Below, one piece after another: positions 53,015-61,917 of a stretch of 64,000 nt of DNA (its first letter is position 1; every line of letters begins with the position of its first letter). The position numbers were made by a program, and so were the translations under genes. Source of the DNA: JBBIWA01 sp037439425 (GTDB lineage Bacteria; Acidobacteriota; Blastocatellia; RBC074); NCBI GenBank assembly GCA_037439425.1, contig JBBIWA010000021.1:17582-81581 (forward strand), written 5' to 3'. The notes beneath the pieces were generated by a model that ran no database searches, was not told where the DNA came from, and saw only the letters and a program-made list of their open reading frames with translations.

Positions 53015-53620
53015 TCAAGAAGTCTTACTATTAGTCTGGAGAGCTTTCTCGACTCCTTCTTCCAAAATCTCACGCATAAATCTTGGATTGAGGCCTTTGA
53101 TATGTTTGACCAGATTACCCTCACGGTCAAAGATGAAGGATTGCGGGATCACCATGCGCGGATCGCTGCCATTAAAAGCCGCAAACATCTCTTGGGAAGA
53201 AAAACCGAGCCGGTAATTGATCTGATATTCTTTGGCGAATCGCCGAACCTTCTCCGCATCAATCCCTGGATCCTCGACCGAAAGCCCGACGACTTCCAGC
53301 CCTTGATCGCGATACTTTTTCTGCAGCTCAACCAGATGCGGAATCTCCTGACGGCACGGCCCGCACCAGGTTGCCCAGAAATTGATCAAGGCTACTTTAT
53401 CTTTGCCAACTAACTGCGAAAGCCTGACCCCGGGCGCGTCGAGCATTTGGATCTCATAATCCTTCAACTCGGCTGCCGGAGCAGTGGCGGTTTTGGACTC
53501 AATCCGAGATTTTTCAAGAGCGCTTCCGCCTGAGGAGCAGGCTGAAGAGAGGAGAGCAAAAGTGAGTAAGGCTGCGGCGATTAATAGTGATGGCGCGGAG
53601 TGAAGTTTTGGACGCAACAT
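53015..53620 (-). CDS. TlpA-like thioredoxin lipoprotein (WCGPC)
   Basis: The 201-residue product has a lipoprotein signal (LLIAAALLTFALLSSAC) and a classical TlpA/ResA fold: VRLSQLVGKDKVALINFWAT, active site WCGPC, GLEVVGLSVEDPGIDAEKV and the cis-Pro segment RMVIPQSFIFDREG. Both cysteines and the Gly-Pro pair are intact, in contrast to two of the three redoxins at 29.9-31.1 kb. Such proteins reduce periplasmic disulfides, for example in cytochrome c maturation. ATG 53620 is chosen; a GTG four codons upstream is also in frame. Confidence 0.93.
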   Translation of the reverse strand: MLRPKLHSAPSLLIAAALLTFALLSSACSSGGSALEKSRIESKTATAPAAELKDYEIQMLDAPGVRLSQLVGKDKVALINFWATWCGPCRQEIPHLVELQKKYRDQGLEVVGLSVEDPGIDAEKVRRFAKEYQINYRLGFSSQEMFAAFNGSDPRMVIPQSFIFDREGNLVKHIKGLNPRFMREILEEGVEKALQTNSKTS

Positions 53621-53848
53621 GGATATTCTCACTTCTCAAACTCTTGAAGATCACACGCGCCGGAGACAGCGCGTTGCTATGATAGTCCGGGCTGCTGCCT
53701 GCTGGCAACCACTTTCGCCTGGGGAAAGACCTTTGACCACTTCGCTGCGTTATCCTTGATCGCCTCTTTGATCGCCCAGGTTAGAATTTGTGGGCCGAGA
53801 TTCAGTTTAGCACAAAGAGGGATGCTTTCTCTGTCGCTTGAGTTACCT

Positions 53849-54385
53849 TCATCGTCGCCGTTGTTTAGTGTTCTGGTTAAATTGTGGAATCGCTGCTCCT
53901 GCGCCGCTGCGGCTGATTTCTTCGCGCTGATCTTTGATCAGGTGCAAGCGCACCAAACTGCGCACCCGGGCGCTCCGTTCTACGGTCAGGTGTTCGGCCA
54001 GCATCAGCATACGATGCCACGACGATTCGAGATCATCAGCTAGCCGGGAAATTTGGGTGATGTCATAGGGCACCGCTACTGCTTCGACGCCGAGCCGCGC
54101 AAAGACCGCCAGATAGCGCGCCGTCGCCAGATCAGGGCACAGCAAGCGGCGATTGCCTATCTTCAGCTCAATGCCTAACAGCGTGTGCAGCACCTCGACC
54201 GGCATCGCCTTCGGCGGGGCTTTCAACTCGTAACGGCGCGTGCGCAAAGGGCGGATGCGCTCGCGGTAGATCGTGGCGATGAGCTCGTCGCCCATCAAGC
54301 GCTTGATCTCGGCGACCAGATCATCGGCCCGCACTGCCCTTGGGTGCGCGCGTGATTTTTCCGTAATCTCAGTGATCTCAGCCAT
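53849..54385 (-). CDS. Conserved-looking hypothetical protein
   Basis: The 178-residue protein has no signal peptide. It is mixed alpha/beta with an acidic N-terminal helix (DDLVAEIKRLMGDELIATIYRERIRPL), a short beta region (ALPKAMPVE-type loop, then LHTLLGIELKIGNRRLLCPDLATARYLAVFARLGVEAVAVPYDITQI) and a C-terminal helical arm rich in Arg (EHLTVERSARVRSLVRLHLIKDQREEI). I recognise no family. Codon use and composition match the surrounding genes, which argues that it is a real gene. It is isolated, and the AT-rich islet begins just upstream of it. Confidence 0.6.
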   Translation of the reverse strand: MAEITEITEKSRAHPRAVRADDLVAEIKRLMGDELIATIYRERIRPLRTRRYELKAPPKAMPVEVLHTLLGIELKIGNRRLLCPDLATARYLAVFARLGVEAVAVPYDITQISRLADDLESSWHRMLMLAEHLTVERSARVRSLVRLHLIKDQREEISRSGAGAAIPQFNQNTKQRRR

Positions 54386-54505
54386 GATCTACATCCTACA
54401 TCTGGAAAAGTAGCACAGACTTCTTTTAGAGGGTAGTCCCGCTCGTAAGTTCAGCAGAAGCAAGTGGCTTCCCGCCCGGCTAAAAAAGTTCTTGACAGAT
54501 GAGAA

Positions 54506-54781
54506 ATGGCGGAAAGTGTCTCTGCTTTTCAGGGGAAAAATTCAGTTGTGGGTCAGCTTCAATTATTTGCTTTTGAAATCAGAAGCGATTCTGGGTTGTC
54601 TTCGGCAGCGCGGGCTAAGATATTTGGGGAGAGTTTTTCTGTAAGAAACTACCTGATTTTGCTGCGCAACGTGCTTCCATTCTCAGCGGCAGTACATGTG
54701 ACCGGTAGTGCGACTTTTATTGCCAGGGCTTTGCCCGAAAGATCATCAACTGCTTCCTTGCAATCTGAAGGGAGATTCTGA
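54506..54781 (+). CDS. Hypothetical small protein, doubtful
   Basis: The 91-residue frame has no recognised domain or signal peptide. Its 3' end contains AGGGAG, which serves as ribosome site for the next frame at 54783, so the two could be coupled. No ribosome site is evident before ATG 54506. It may equally be a chance open frame. Confidence 0.28.
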   Translation: MAESVSAFQGKNSVVGQLQLFAFEIRSDSGLSSAARAKIFGESFSVRNYLILLRNVLPFSAAVHVTGSATFIARALPERSSTASLQSEGRF

Positions 54782-54782
54782 G

Positions 54783-55079
54783 ATGAAGAACTCTATTACT
54801 TCCCCATAGCTATACCCGGCTATTTTGCTGCTGACTATCGCCTGCGTTTTAGGCATTGGTGCAAGTTCCCGCTCTCTTGAGCGGCTAACAAAGCCATCTA
54901 TGAAAGCCGCAAGATTTGTTTCTTCTCAACGACAATTCGGGGTAAGAATGATTGTCCCGAAACTCAAGGTCGTTGAGATGAAGCAGATAAGCGATGATTT
55001 TCTTCAACTCTGGATGAAAAATGAGTACGACAAGGATATTACTGCTATACCAATAGCAGTAATGTTTGATCTTATGTGA
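54783..55079 (+). pseudogene. Secreted small protein gene interrupted by an amber codon
   Basis: ATG 54783 is preceded by AGGGAGATTCTGAG and begins MKNSITSP. TAG at 54807-54809 then interrupts, and the same frame continues with LYPAILLLTIACVLGIGASS, a complete hydrophobic signal-peptide or lipobox core, and a 75-residue soluble part (VVEMKQISDDFLQLWMKNEY). Without the TAG the protein would be 98 residues with a normal secretion signal. Restart at a TTG after the stop is possible. No family recognised. Confidence 0.6.
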
Positions 55080-55086
55080 GGATCAT

Positions 55087-55413
55087 ATGAGAAAAAACAC
55101 GCATAAGTTTCTGGTATACCTGAGTTGTCTCATTATGGCTGACTATGTCCGGTTAGACACCGCTATAACTATCTCTGCTGTGAACTGCATTCCAAGAACA
55201 AAAGCTGGTCCAGAGCTCATAGCTCCGGTTAGTTATAATGGTTGTGAAGGTCCTGAAAAGCTCCGTTATCTGTACAAATCCGAAAAAAGAGTAATAGCTT
55301 GGCCTGACGGCTACGAAGAGGAAGTTAGCGCATCATCTAAAGGGCAGTGTGATTATTATTATCCGAATCCGTGCTCTTCCAGTAGAGATATGCTTCGATC
55401 GTCTGGTCGCTGA
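55087..55413 (+). CDS. Hypothetical secreted cysteine-containing small protein
   Basis: The 108-residue frame starts at ATG 55087, eight bases after the previous stop, with GTGAGGATC upstream. A hydrophobic N-terminal stretch (FLVYLSCLIMADYVRL) is followed by a region with four cysteines (NCIPRT, NGCEGPE, GQCDYYYPNPC), which could form disulfides outside the cytoplasm. No family recognised. Its AT-rich codons match the adjacent interrupted gene, and both probably arrived together. Confidence 0.5.
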   Translation: MRKNTHKFLVYLSCLIMADYVRLDTAITISAVNCIPRTKAGPELIAPVSYNGCEGPEKLRYLYKSEKRVIAWPDGYEEEVSASSKGQCDYYYPNPCSSSRDMLRSSGR

Positions 55414-55473
55414 ACTGATCGCTCAGACGCTGTGATGAAAGGAGACAGATGAGGGACTGATTTACGTCCAGGC

Positions 55474-56454
55474 TCACCAGCGGTAGACAAAGCCAACGAC
55501 CATCTGATGAGCCTGATATCTTTTATCCGGATCGTTAGAACTGCGCCGCTCGAATTCGTAGCCTAACTCAAGCGCCAGGTTCTCTCGCAGAGCGTGGCTC
55601 CAGATTGCCGACCAGGTCCATTTGTGGTCGTGTCTGGGCACTCTCTTTTTCCCTACTTTGACCTGGCGCTCGTAGAGTTTGGGCCGGTACTTGACCTCTA
55701 GTTCCAGTTTATCGCGTTTGCCAAGCGGGGTGGTGAATTCGGCGCTGTAGCTCCAGCGAATGTAGCGGCGGCGCGGCGAGAGAGGGCGGTTCTTATCATA
55801 GCGATAAGCCAGCTCCAGTGTGCGCCCACCGCTGAAGCGCTGTTCCAGTTCAATTCCAATGTAGGGATTGATCGAATCGCTGCCCGTATCCTGGTCGTAG
55901 CGTTTGAGCCGGTAAGCGCCAAAGAGGTTCAACCGGGTCCGGCGTGCCAGCCGGTACTTGATCTCTTGCTGCAGGGTGTATTGATTAGAGAGCTCGCGAT
56001 CTTCCGAAGTCCCCTTTATTGAAATTTCGCCTCTCGTTTCAAATTCGAGCCGTTTGGTCACAGACCTGCTTGCGCTCGTCCTGAAGTTGTGACTCACTCG
56101 ATCCCACTTGTCTGTCTTGGTATAAGTGTGCGCGCCTACCTCGTAGCTGAACTCAAACCAGGGCTTGGATTCGCGGTTCTGGAAATGGACTCGCAGGCCA
56201 GGGGTGAAACCGTAAGAGTTGAGCTCCTCTTCATCGCGGTTGATGTTGCTGTCAAAAACATTGGCCAGGCGAATCTGGAACGACCAGATGCCAGGAAGAG
56301 GCCAAGTCTTCGCCTCGGCAGTCTGAGCTGCAGAGTTATTCGCCGCAGTTGTCTTGCTGATGGGTGGGGAGTTGTTTTCAGCCGTCTGTGCTTGTGCGCT
56401 GCCAGCGCCAGCGAAGATCAGATGGATAATCACTACAGCTACTACTCTTTTCAT
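55474..56454 (-). CDS. Outer-membrane beta-barrel protein of unknown function
   Basis: The 326-residue product has a signal peptide (VVAVVIIHLIFAGAGSAQA), a short polar linker, and a barrel made of alternating amphipathic strands (WSFQIRLANVFDSNINRD, PWFEFSYEVGAHTYTKTD, FGAYRLKRYDQDTGSDS, ELAYRYDKNRPLSPRRR, LEVKYRPKLYERQV), ending in VGFVYRW with a terminal aromatic residue. It resembles small porin-like or surface-polysaccharide-export barrels, but no family is certain. ATG 56454 is chosen because GGAGGTAACC lies upstream. Downstream of it on the same strand is the AT-rich islet. Confidence 0.78.
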   Translation of the reverse strand: MKRVVAVVIIHLIFAGAGSAQAQTAENNSPPISKTTAANNSAAQTAEAKTWPLPGIWSFQIRLANVFDSNINRDEEELNSYGFTPGLRVHFQNRESKPWFEFSYEVGAHTYTKTDKWDRVSHNFRTSASRSVTKRLEFETRGEISIKGTSEDRELSNQYTLQQEIKYRLARRTRLNLFGAYRLKRYDQDTGSDSINPYIGIELEQRFSGGRTLELAYRYDKNRPLSPRRRYIRWSYSAEFTTPLGKRDKLELEVKYRPKLYERQVKVGKKRVPRHDHKWTWSAIWSHALRENLALELGYEFERRSSNDPDKRYQAHQMVVGFVYRW

Positions 56455-56564
56455 AAGTTTGGTTACCTCCTCGAACAATCTCTGAGCGCGCGCCTCCTTG
56501 CGTGCCTGACTGTGATCAGCGAACCGGAGAGGGGGCCAAGCGGGCCTCCCTGGTGATTAGCTTT

Positions 56565-58892
56565 TCATCTCACCCTGCTGAGCCGTTGCTCGCACAGCTC
56601 TAGCAGCGGTTCGGTCAAATATCTGCGTTCTGGAAACTGCGTGCTGAGATAAATGTGGCGTGCCAGAGTAAGCATCGCGTAGGTACGTACCGCCGCGCGC
56701 CTCTCCTCACCAGCAAGCGCCACGAAACTTTCTTCCAGCGCCCCCGCTCGATCCGCCAGCGCTTCAGGATCGCCAAAGCTTCGCCAGCTCTGCTCTGTGA
56801 GATGGCCTAGAAAGTTGCCGACATCCAGTCCAGGATCGCCTTCGCAGTAGAGGTCCAGGTCAATCAAATAGAGCCGTTCTCCAGCTATAAGCACCTGATC
56901 GGCATAAAAGTCGCGATGGATTCCTCGCAGTCCTGGTGACGGCAGCGCGCCGCCGAGTTGTTCGTATCTGTCCAGCAATCGCTCCAGTCGCGCTGCCCAG
57001 TGCGGTCTCATCTGAGCTACCAAAGTCAGGCGTGCGCGCAAGATGCGTAACTCGTCGGCCATGGTGTGGCGGCGATGAGGAGCAATGCCCGCTTGATGGA
57101 GCTTATGAATGGCCGCAGCAATTCGCCGCATCAGCGCTCTCCCACCGGCTTTAGCGAGCAACTCAGTGGCCGGCACGCCTGAGACCTTTCGCTGGAGCCA
57201 CATATTGAATGCCGGAATCATTCCGACAGGCTCGGGCACGCTGATGCCATCTGCGCTGCTAGCCTCGAAGCCATCGTTCCAGAGCGAGCGGAGTAAACAG
57301 TAGGTCTTTTCATCCAATCCGCGCGCTCGCACTTTGCCTACCAGCGTGATCATCTCGGATGCCTCTGTTTCCAGATCGTATTCGATCAAACAGCGCCGCC
57401 CTGGTTTGTAACGTGTCACCCGAAGGGCGCGCAGCTGGCCCGCGAGGTGAGCCAGATTGTGCGCAAGCTGGCGCTCGACTTCATCAGGATTGAGTGCCTG
57501 GGCCAGAAACGGCATCCGCTCATCACCAGTGACGCCGAAAGGATCGAACACTTCAACGGCAGATGGCGGCCGACTGATGGGGGATTGAGAAACAAAGACG
57601 CTTTGACTGAATCCGTGATCTAAGATCTGCTCGGCGCGCTCAAGAAGCGCTTCAGTTCGTTCCGGCCAATCGGGCTCGCGGTGCCGGAAAGGGTCTGGCG
57701 CGAGCCGGAACAGAGCCGCCGCTGTATAAAGGGCTATGTGGCCGGCCAGCAAGTCGCGCGCAGCCCGACAGTAGCCTTCGATCAACATCTGGCTGATCGG
57801 TTCCACCCGGTCCGGAGCGAGAGTGCCGCGTAGCGCGTCGCGCTCCAGATGCGCGATGAACAGACCCACGTCTGCCGCCGGATCAGCTAGCACGGCTTCA
57901 TCAAGATCGAGGATAGCAACGGTATCGTCAGCCAGCAGGATTTGCTTGGCGTAAAAATCGCCGTGGGTAGGACGCTTCACGGGGAGCTTTTGCATCAGGC
58001 GAGTGACGAGCTTCCGGCTGAGACTGTTGGCTCGTCTAGCTAGATGGGGACAGACGAAGCTGAGCCACTCAGCCAGTGCCAGCAAGCTGCTCGCTTCAGC
58101 TTCGCGTGCTAGAGGGACCAAACCGGTAAAGATCTGATTATGGAGGCAGGCCAGGGCTGCGCCTACCGTTGCTAGCCTCTCGAATTTTAAATCCGGATCT
58201 GAAAGAGCTTCGCTCAGCAATTGGCCTGGCAACCACTCGAAGGCCAGAATGCAATGGCGAGCTGAGTGGCCAATCCGCCGCGCGATGCGCAGCGGGCCGC
58301 GCGACTCGAAAGCAGCCGCGTTATTGCTCGCTGCTTGATAGCCTGCTGCGGTGTAAAATTTGAGCACGGCTGAAGCCCCGTCGCTGAAGCGAAGTTGACA
58401 GACATAACGCCGTTCGGGTTTGTAGCGGAGAGTATGGACGCTCGTGTTCCGCCAGCCGGCTGGCTCAGGTGTGAAGGGGCGAAACAAGCGCTTCTGGCCA
58501 TGTTCATCGGCCAGAAGCGCCAGCGCTTTCAGCTTGCTATCGTTAGGGAAGACGGAGATGAGGCTCGCCTTCTGTGTGAGCACGATGCGGCCTGGACCGA
58601 ACGGGCCTGGGATGCTCGCGCGCTGATGAGCTTTGCGCAGCTTATCTTGCGCATCAAAGCGATGCGCTCTGGCGTAGAGAAAGACTCTCTCCCCGCCCAC
58701 CTCAAGCTGATAGCCCACCAGACAGCTGGTGCCCGGTTTGTAGCGAACGTAGACTGGCTGCGCGGCTTTCGGTTCGGCCTCAGGAAATAGAAGGCGCAAC
58801 GCCGCGAGGAAAGCTTCAGGGGCGAGCACCGTCGCTAGCCCTGGCAGCTTGCGGTCTCGCTCAATCAAGCTGGCATCGGCGGGTAGTAACAC
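56565..58892 (-). CDS. Tandem double APH-fold kinase
   Basis: The 775-residue protein holds two complete aminoglycoside-phosphotransferase-like kinase domains. The first has HGDFYAKQIL from His 310 and AILDLDEA; the second has HRDFYADQVL from His 659 and YLIDLDLYCEGDPGLDVG. Each has the Brenner motif with catalytic Asp and the metal-binding Asp. The two halves also share an N-lobe pattern (VRYKPGTSCLVGYQLE and TRYKPGRRCLIEYDLE). GTG 58892 follows GGGGGAGGAG, overlapping the ABC gene by 28 bp. APH-fold enzymes phosphorylate sugars, choline or antibiotics; here a sugar or lipid-linked glycan is inferred from the operon. Confidence 0.85.
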   Translation of the reverse strand: MLLPADASLIERDRKLPGLATVLAPEAFLAALRLLFPEAEPKAAQPVYVRYKPGTSCLVGYQLEVGGERVFLYARAHRFDAQDKLRKAHQRASIPGPFGPGRIVLTQKASLISVFPNDSKLKALALLADEHGQKRLFRPFTPEPAGWRNTSVHTLRYKPERRYVCQLRFSDGASAVLKFYTAAGYQAASNNAAAFESRGPLRIARRIGHSARHCILAFEWLPGQLLSEALSDPDLKFERLATVGAALACLHNQIFTGLVPLAREAEASSLLALAEWLSFVCPHLARRANSLSRKLVTRLMQKLPVKRPTHGDFYAKQILLADDTVAILDLDEAVLADPAADVGLFIAHLERDALRGTLAPDRVEPISQMLIEGYCRAARDLLAGHIALYTAAALFRLAPDPFRHREPDWPERTEALLERAEQILDHGFSQSVFVSQSPISRPPSAVEVFDPFGVTGDERMPFLAQALNPDEVERQLAHNLAHLAGQLRALRVTRYKPGRRCLIEYDLETEASEMITLVGKVRARGLDEKTYCLLRSLWNDGFEASSADGISVPEPVGMIPAFNMWLQRKVSGVPATELLAKAGGRALMRRIAAAIHKLHQAGIAPHRRHTMADELRILRARLTLVAQMRPHWAARLERLLDRYEQLGGALPSPGLRGIHRDFYADQVLIAGERLYLIDLDLYCEGDPGLDVGNFLGHLTEQSWRSFGDPEALADRAGALEESFVALAGEERRAAVRTYAMLTLARHIYLSTQFPERRYLTEPLLELCEQRLSRVR

Positions 58893-60739
58893 GAAGCTCC
58901 TCCCCCTTGTGAAGCTGCAGCACGGCGCCCATACTCGCACGCGCTCGCTTGCAGACGGTACAAAGCGGCGTAACGCCCGTTAGCGCGCATCAGCTCGTGG
59001 TGGGTGCCGCTTTCGCGCACCCGACCATCCTCGAGATAAAGAATCAGATCGGCCTTCGCCGCATGCAGGAGAGTGTGAGTGATCAGAAAAGTGGTGCGAC
59101 CTTGCGTCAGCCGGTCCAGTGCTTCCACCACGGCGCGTTCGTTCTCTCCATCCAGTCCGGTTGTGGGTTCGTCCAGAATCAGAATGGGGGCCTGGCGAAT
59201 CGCAGCGCGAGCAATCGCCAGGCGCTGGCGTTGTCCGTGAGATAAGGTCACTCCGCGTTCGCCAATCACAGTATCGTAGCCTTCTGGCAGCGCGGCGATG
59301 AACTGGTGAGCATTGGCCAGTCGCGCAGCCGCCACGATCTCCTCCAGGGAGGCTGCGGGCGCGCCATAGGCGATGTTGTCCCGGACGCTGGCGGCAAACA
59401 GCAGACCATCTTGCAGCAGAACGCTGATCTGTGAGCGCAGGCAATCGAGCGTGTAGTGGCGGATGTCGCGGCCATCAATCATCACGCTGCCTGTAGTGGG
59501 GTCGTACAGGCGCAGAATCAGACTGGCGAGCGTTGATTTGCCGTGACCGGAAGGGCCGACCAGCGCGATATATTGGCCGGGATGGACCTCGAAAGAGACC
59601 TCTTTGAGCACCCAGCGGCCAGGCTCGTAAGCGAAGCTGACGTCTTGAAAGCTCACCGCCCCGCGGAAGGCATAAGCGCTGATGGCTCCGGGCCAGTTGC
59701 GCACTTCAGGCTCGCGCTCAAGTAACGCCATCACCCGCTCGCCTGCAGCAGCGGCTTTCGCCAAACGGCCTGTGTACTTGGCCAGATCCTGCATCGGCTT
59801 GAAGGCACTCTTGAGATAGGAGAGAAAAACCAGCAGGTCGCCAGGCGTCAGTTCCTCTCTTAGCGCCAGCCACGTGCCGTACCACAGCACCAGCGCTGTG
59901 GCGATGGCGATAATCACATCAGTGGTGCGTTCCAGATTGGCCGCCAGCCTCCTGGTTTTCACTCCCTCTTTCAGGCTTTTTGAGTTGTGACTGGAGAAGG
60001 TCCGAGCGAAGGTCCCCTGCAGCGAGAGAGCCTGAACGATCTTGATCGCCCCGATTGATTCGGCGGCCGTGGCTGCCAGCGCGCCTTCACGCTGGCGCTG
60101 CCGGCGCGCAGCTTCGTGAATGCGTTTGCTTGAGCGGGTGGTCGTTACCCAAAAGAGGGGCAGAACTACCAGTGTCAGCAGCGCCAGTCTCCAGTGCAAG
60201 GAGAACATCAGGCCGAGCATGCCTACAAGGATGAAGATGTTGCCCAGCAGCGGCAGGAGCGCGGTCACGGCTATTTCTTGAAGCTGTGCCGTGTCACTCG
60301 TGACGCGCACAAGCAAGTCACCGCTGCGCGCCTGGTTGTGGAAGGAGAGCGAGAGGCATTGGAGGTGATGATAGAGCTTGTTGCGCACCTCGGCCAGCAC
60401 GCGACTGCCAAGGAGCGCAAAGCCGATAGTATTGAGGTAAGCCGCCAGGGCTCGCAGACTTGTGAAAACCACGACCGCTAAGGCAGCAAGCGTGAGCAGG
60501 GTTAACGGCTCAAGCGCGCCCACCAGGGGCAGTGGCGATGAACTGTGGGGGCCTCTGAGGAGATGATCGAAGACGAATTTCAAAGGCCAGGGTTCAAGCG
60601 CACGCAGTCCCACCTCAGCTAGCAGCGCCAATAACGAGCCTGCGAGCAGCCATCGCTGCGGGCGCAGGTAGGGTCTGAGGTGACGCAGGATGCGCCACAG
60701 ACTGGGCAGGCTCTCTTGAAGTGTTTGCCTTCGGCCCAT
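58865..60739 (-). CDS. MsbA-like ABC exporter (fused permease-ATPase)
   Basis: The 624-residue half-transporter has six transmembrane segments (about 30-320) with the type-IV exporter coupling region, and a C-terminal ATPase: Walker A GPSGHGKSTLASL, Q-loop VLLQDGLLFAAS, signature TLSHGQRQRLAIARA (His replacing the first Gly of LSGGQ), Walker B ILILDEPTTGLD and switch His in ITHTL. It would move a lipid-linked glycan or lipid out of the cytoplasm as a homodimer. ATG 60739 overlaps the upstream stop (TGATG) and follows GGAGGTGAG. Confidence 0.94.
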   Translation of the reverse strand: MGRRQTLQESLPSLWRILRHLRPYLRPQRWLLAGSLLALLAEVGLRALEPWPLKFVFDHLLRGPHSSSPLPLVGALEPLTLLTLAALAVVVFTSLRALAAYLNTIGFALLGSRVLAEVRNKLYHHLQCLSLSFHNQARSGDLLVRVTSDTAQLQEIAVTALLPLLGNIFILVGMLGLMFSLHWRLALLTLVVLPLFWVTTTRSSKRIHEAARRQRQREGALAATAAESIGAIKIVQALSLQGTFARTFSSHNSKSLKEGVKTRRLAANLERTTDVIIAIATALVLWYGTWLALREELTPGDLLVFLSYLKSAFKPMQDLAKYTGRLAKAAAAGERVMALLEREPEVRNWPGAISAYAFRGAVSFQDVSFAYEPGRWVLKEVSFEVHPGQYIALVGPSGHGKSTLASLILRLYDPTTGSVMIDGRDIRHYTLDCLRSQISVLLQDGLLFAASVRDNIAYGAPAASLEEIVAAARLANAHQFIAALPEGYDTVIGERGVTLSHGQRQRLAIARAAIRQAPILILDEPTTGLDGENERAVVEALDRLTQGRTTFLITHTLLHAAKADLILYLEDGRVRESGTHHELMRANGRYAALYRLQASACEYGRRAAASQGGGASCYYPPMPA

Positions 60740-61917
60740 CAGTTGCTCACCTCCACCCATTTGACCGATTTCAGCCTGGCCAAATTAAGGATGCGCCGGG
60801 CAATTGCGTCCCACGTGTATTGCTCAGTCACAGTGGCGCGCGCTGCCGTTCCCAGTCGCGCGCGTAAGAGTGGATTCTGGTGCAGTTGATAGAGCCGGTC
60901 GGCCAGTGCGCGCGCATCACCTGGCGGGCAGAGCAGCCCGTTGACTCCGGCAGTGATCAGCTTGGCTAACTGCCCGCTTCGGCTAGCGACGACTGGCAGA
61001 CCGGCGGCCAAGTACTCGAAGACCTTCAAAGGCGAAAAGTAGAACCTCACCTGCTCTGGATAAGGCGCTACCGCCACATCCATCGAAGTCAGCAGCCCTG
61101 GCACAGCGTCTGGATCAACAGAGCCGGTAAGGCAAGCCGACGAAAGTAATCCCCGCCGGGTCAAATCTGCTTCCAGCTTGGCCCGCTCAGGCCCGTCGCC
61201 GACGATCAACAGGCGCGCCTTGGGAGCGCGCTCCAGCAGTAGCGCGAAGGCTGCTACCAGAACTGAGAGTCCGTGCCAGGGCTTCAAACTGCCTACGAAG
61301 CCGACCGTGAACGCGCCAGGAGCGGGGCAGGCAGGTTTGACCTGCGGTGAAAACCGTTCCGGATCCACCCCGTTGGGGATGATGTGCACGCGCCCTTGTG
61401 TAGCTCGAAAGCGATGCAGGTAAGCTGCCACCTCTTCAGAGACTGCAATTAAACTCGAAGCTGCTTTGAAGACGGTCTCAGTTGCGGCTGTGGCGCTTGC
61501 CACGTCAGTCAAGGTGCGATGTTGAGCCTGCTCTTCGAGCAAAGGGGCATTGACCTCAAGCAGTCCTGGTAGAGATAGCTTTCGCGCATACTCCATCGCC
61601 GCAAAGCTCCACAGCGAGTAGCGTTCGTAGACCAGATCAAACGGGCCTTCGCGCTCCAGCGCCCGGCGCAGCTCGTGATTGGCTGCTAAAGCCATCTGCT
61701 CACGAAGAGCGCCCTTGACCTGGTGTAGAGCAGAGAGCTGATGAAGGCGAACCGCTTCCAGGCCCCTGACAGCTTCGCCTTCGAGTCGCCTCGCAAACAA
61801 AGTGATCTGCGCTCCCCGTCTTTGCAATGCGCGGATGATCTCCTGTACGTGAATGGAGCAGCCTTTGCGGCCAAAGACCGGAACGCCTGAATCAGCACAT
61901 ACGTAAGCGATGCGCAT
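60739..61917 (-). CDS. Family 4 glycosyltransferase
   Basis: The 392-residue GT-B enzyme begins MRIAYVCADSGVPVFGRKGC, with the nucleotide-binding GxxxH-type loop in the first 30 residues (SIHVQEI). It has the inter-domain IIPNGVDPERFSP, FVGSLKPWHGLSVLVAAF, and the FSPLKVFEYLAAGLPVVA donor-site motif, where K and E contact the sugar nucleotide. ATG 61917 overlaps the upstream stop in TGATG after AGGAGGTAGC. It belongs to the operon with the ABC exporter and double kinase. Confidence 0.93.
   Translation of the reverse strand: MRIAYVCADSGVPVFGRKGCSIHVQEIIRALQRRGAQITLFARRLEGEAVRGLEAVRLHQLSALHQVKGALREQMALAANHELRRALEREGPFDLVYERYSLWSFAAMEYARKLSLPGLLEVNAPLLEEQAQHRTLTDVASATAATETVFKAASSLIAVSEEVAAYLHRFRATQGRVHIIPNGVDPERFSPQVKPACPAPGAFTVGFVGSLKPWHGLSVLVAAFALLLERAPKARLLIVGDGPERAKLEADLTRRGLLSSACLTGSVDPDAVPGLLTSMDVAVAPYPEQVRFYFSPLKVFEYLAAGLPVVASRSGQLAKLITAGVNGLLCPPGDARALADRLYQLHQNPLLRARLGTAARATVTEQYTWDAIARRILNLARLKSVKWVEVSN

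Larger units (their letters stand above)
54386..55470. other. AT-richer islet of short open frames
   Basis: From about 54480 to 55440 the composition drops clearly in GC compared with flanking genes. Three short plus-strand frames occur in order (54506, 54783, 55087). No integrase, inverted ends or tRNA border is visible, so the border positions are approximate. The shift suggests acquired DNA. Confidence 0.5.
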
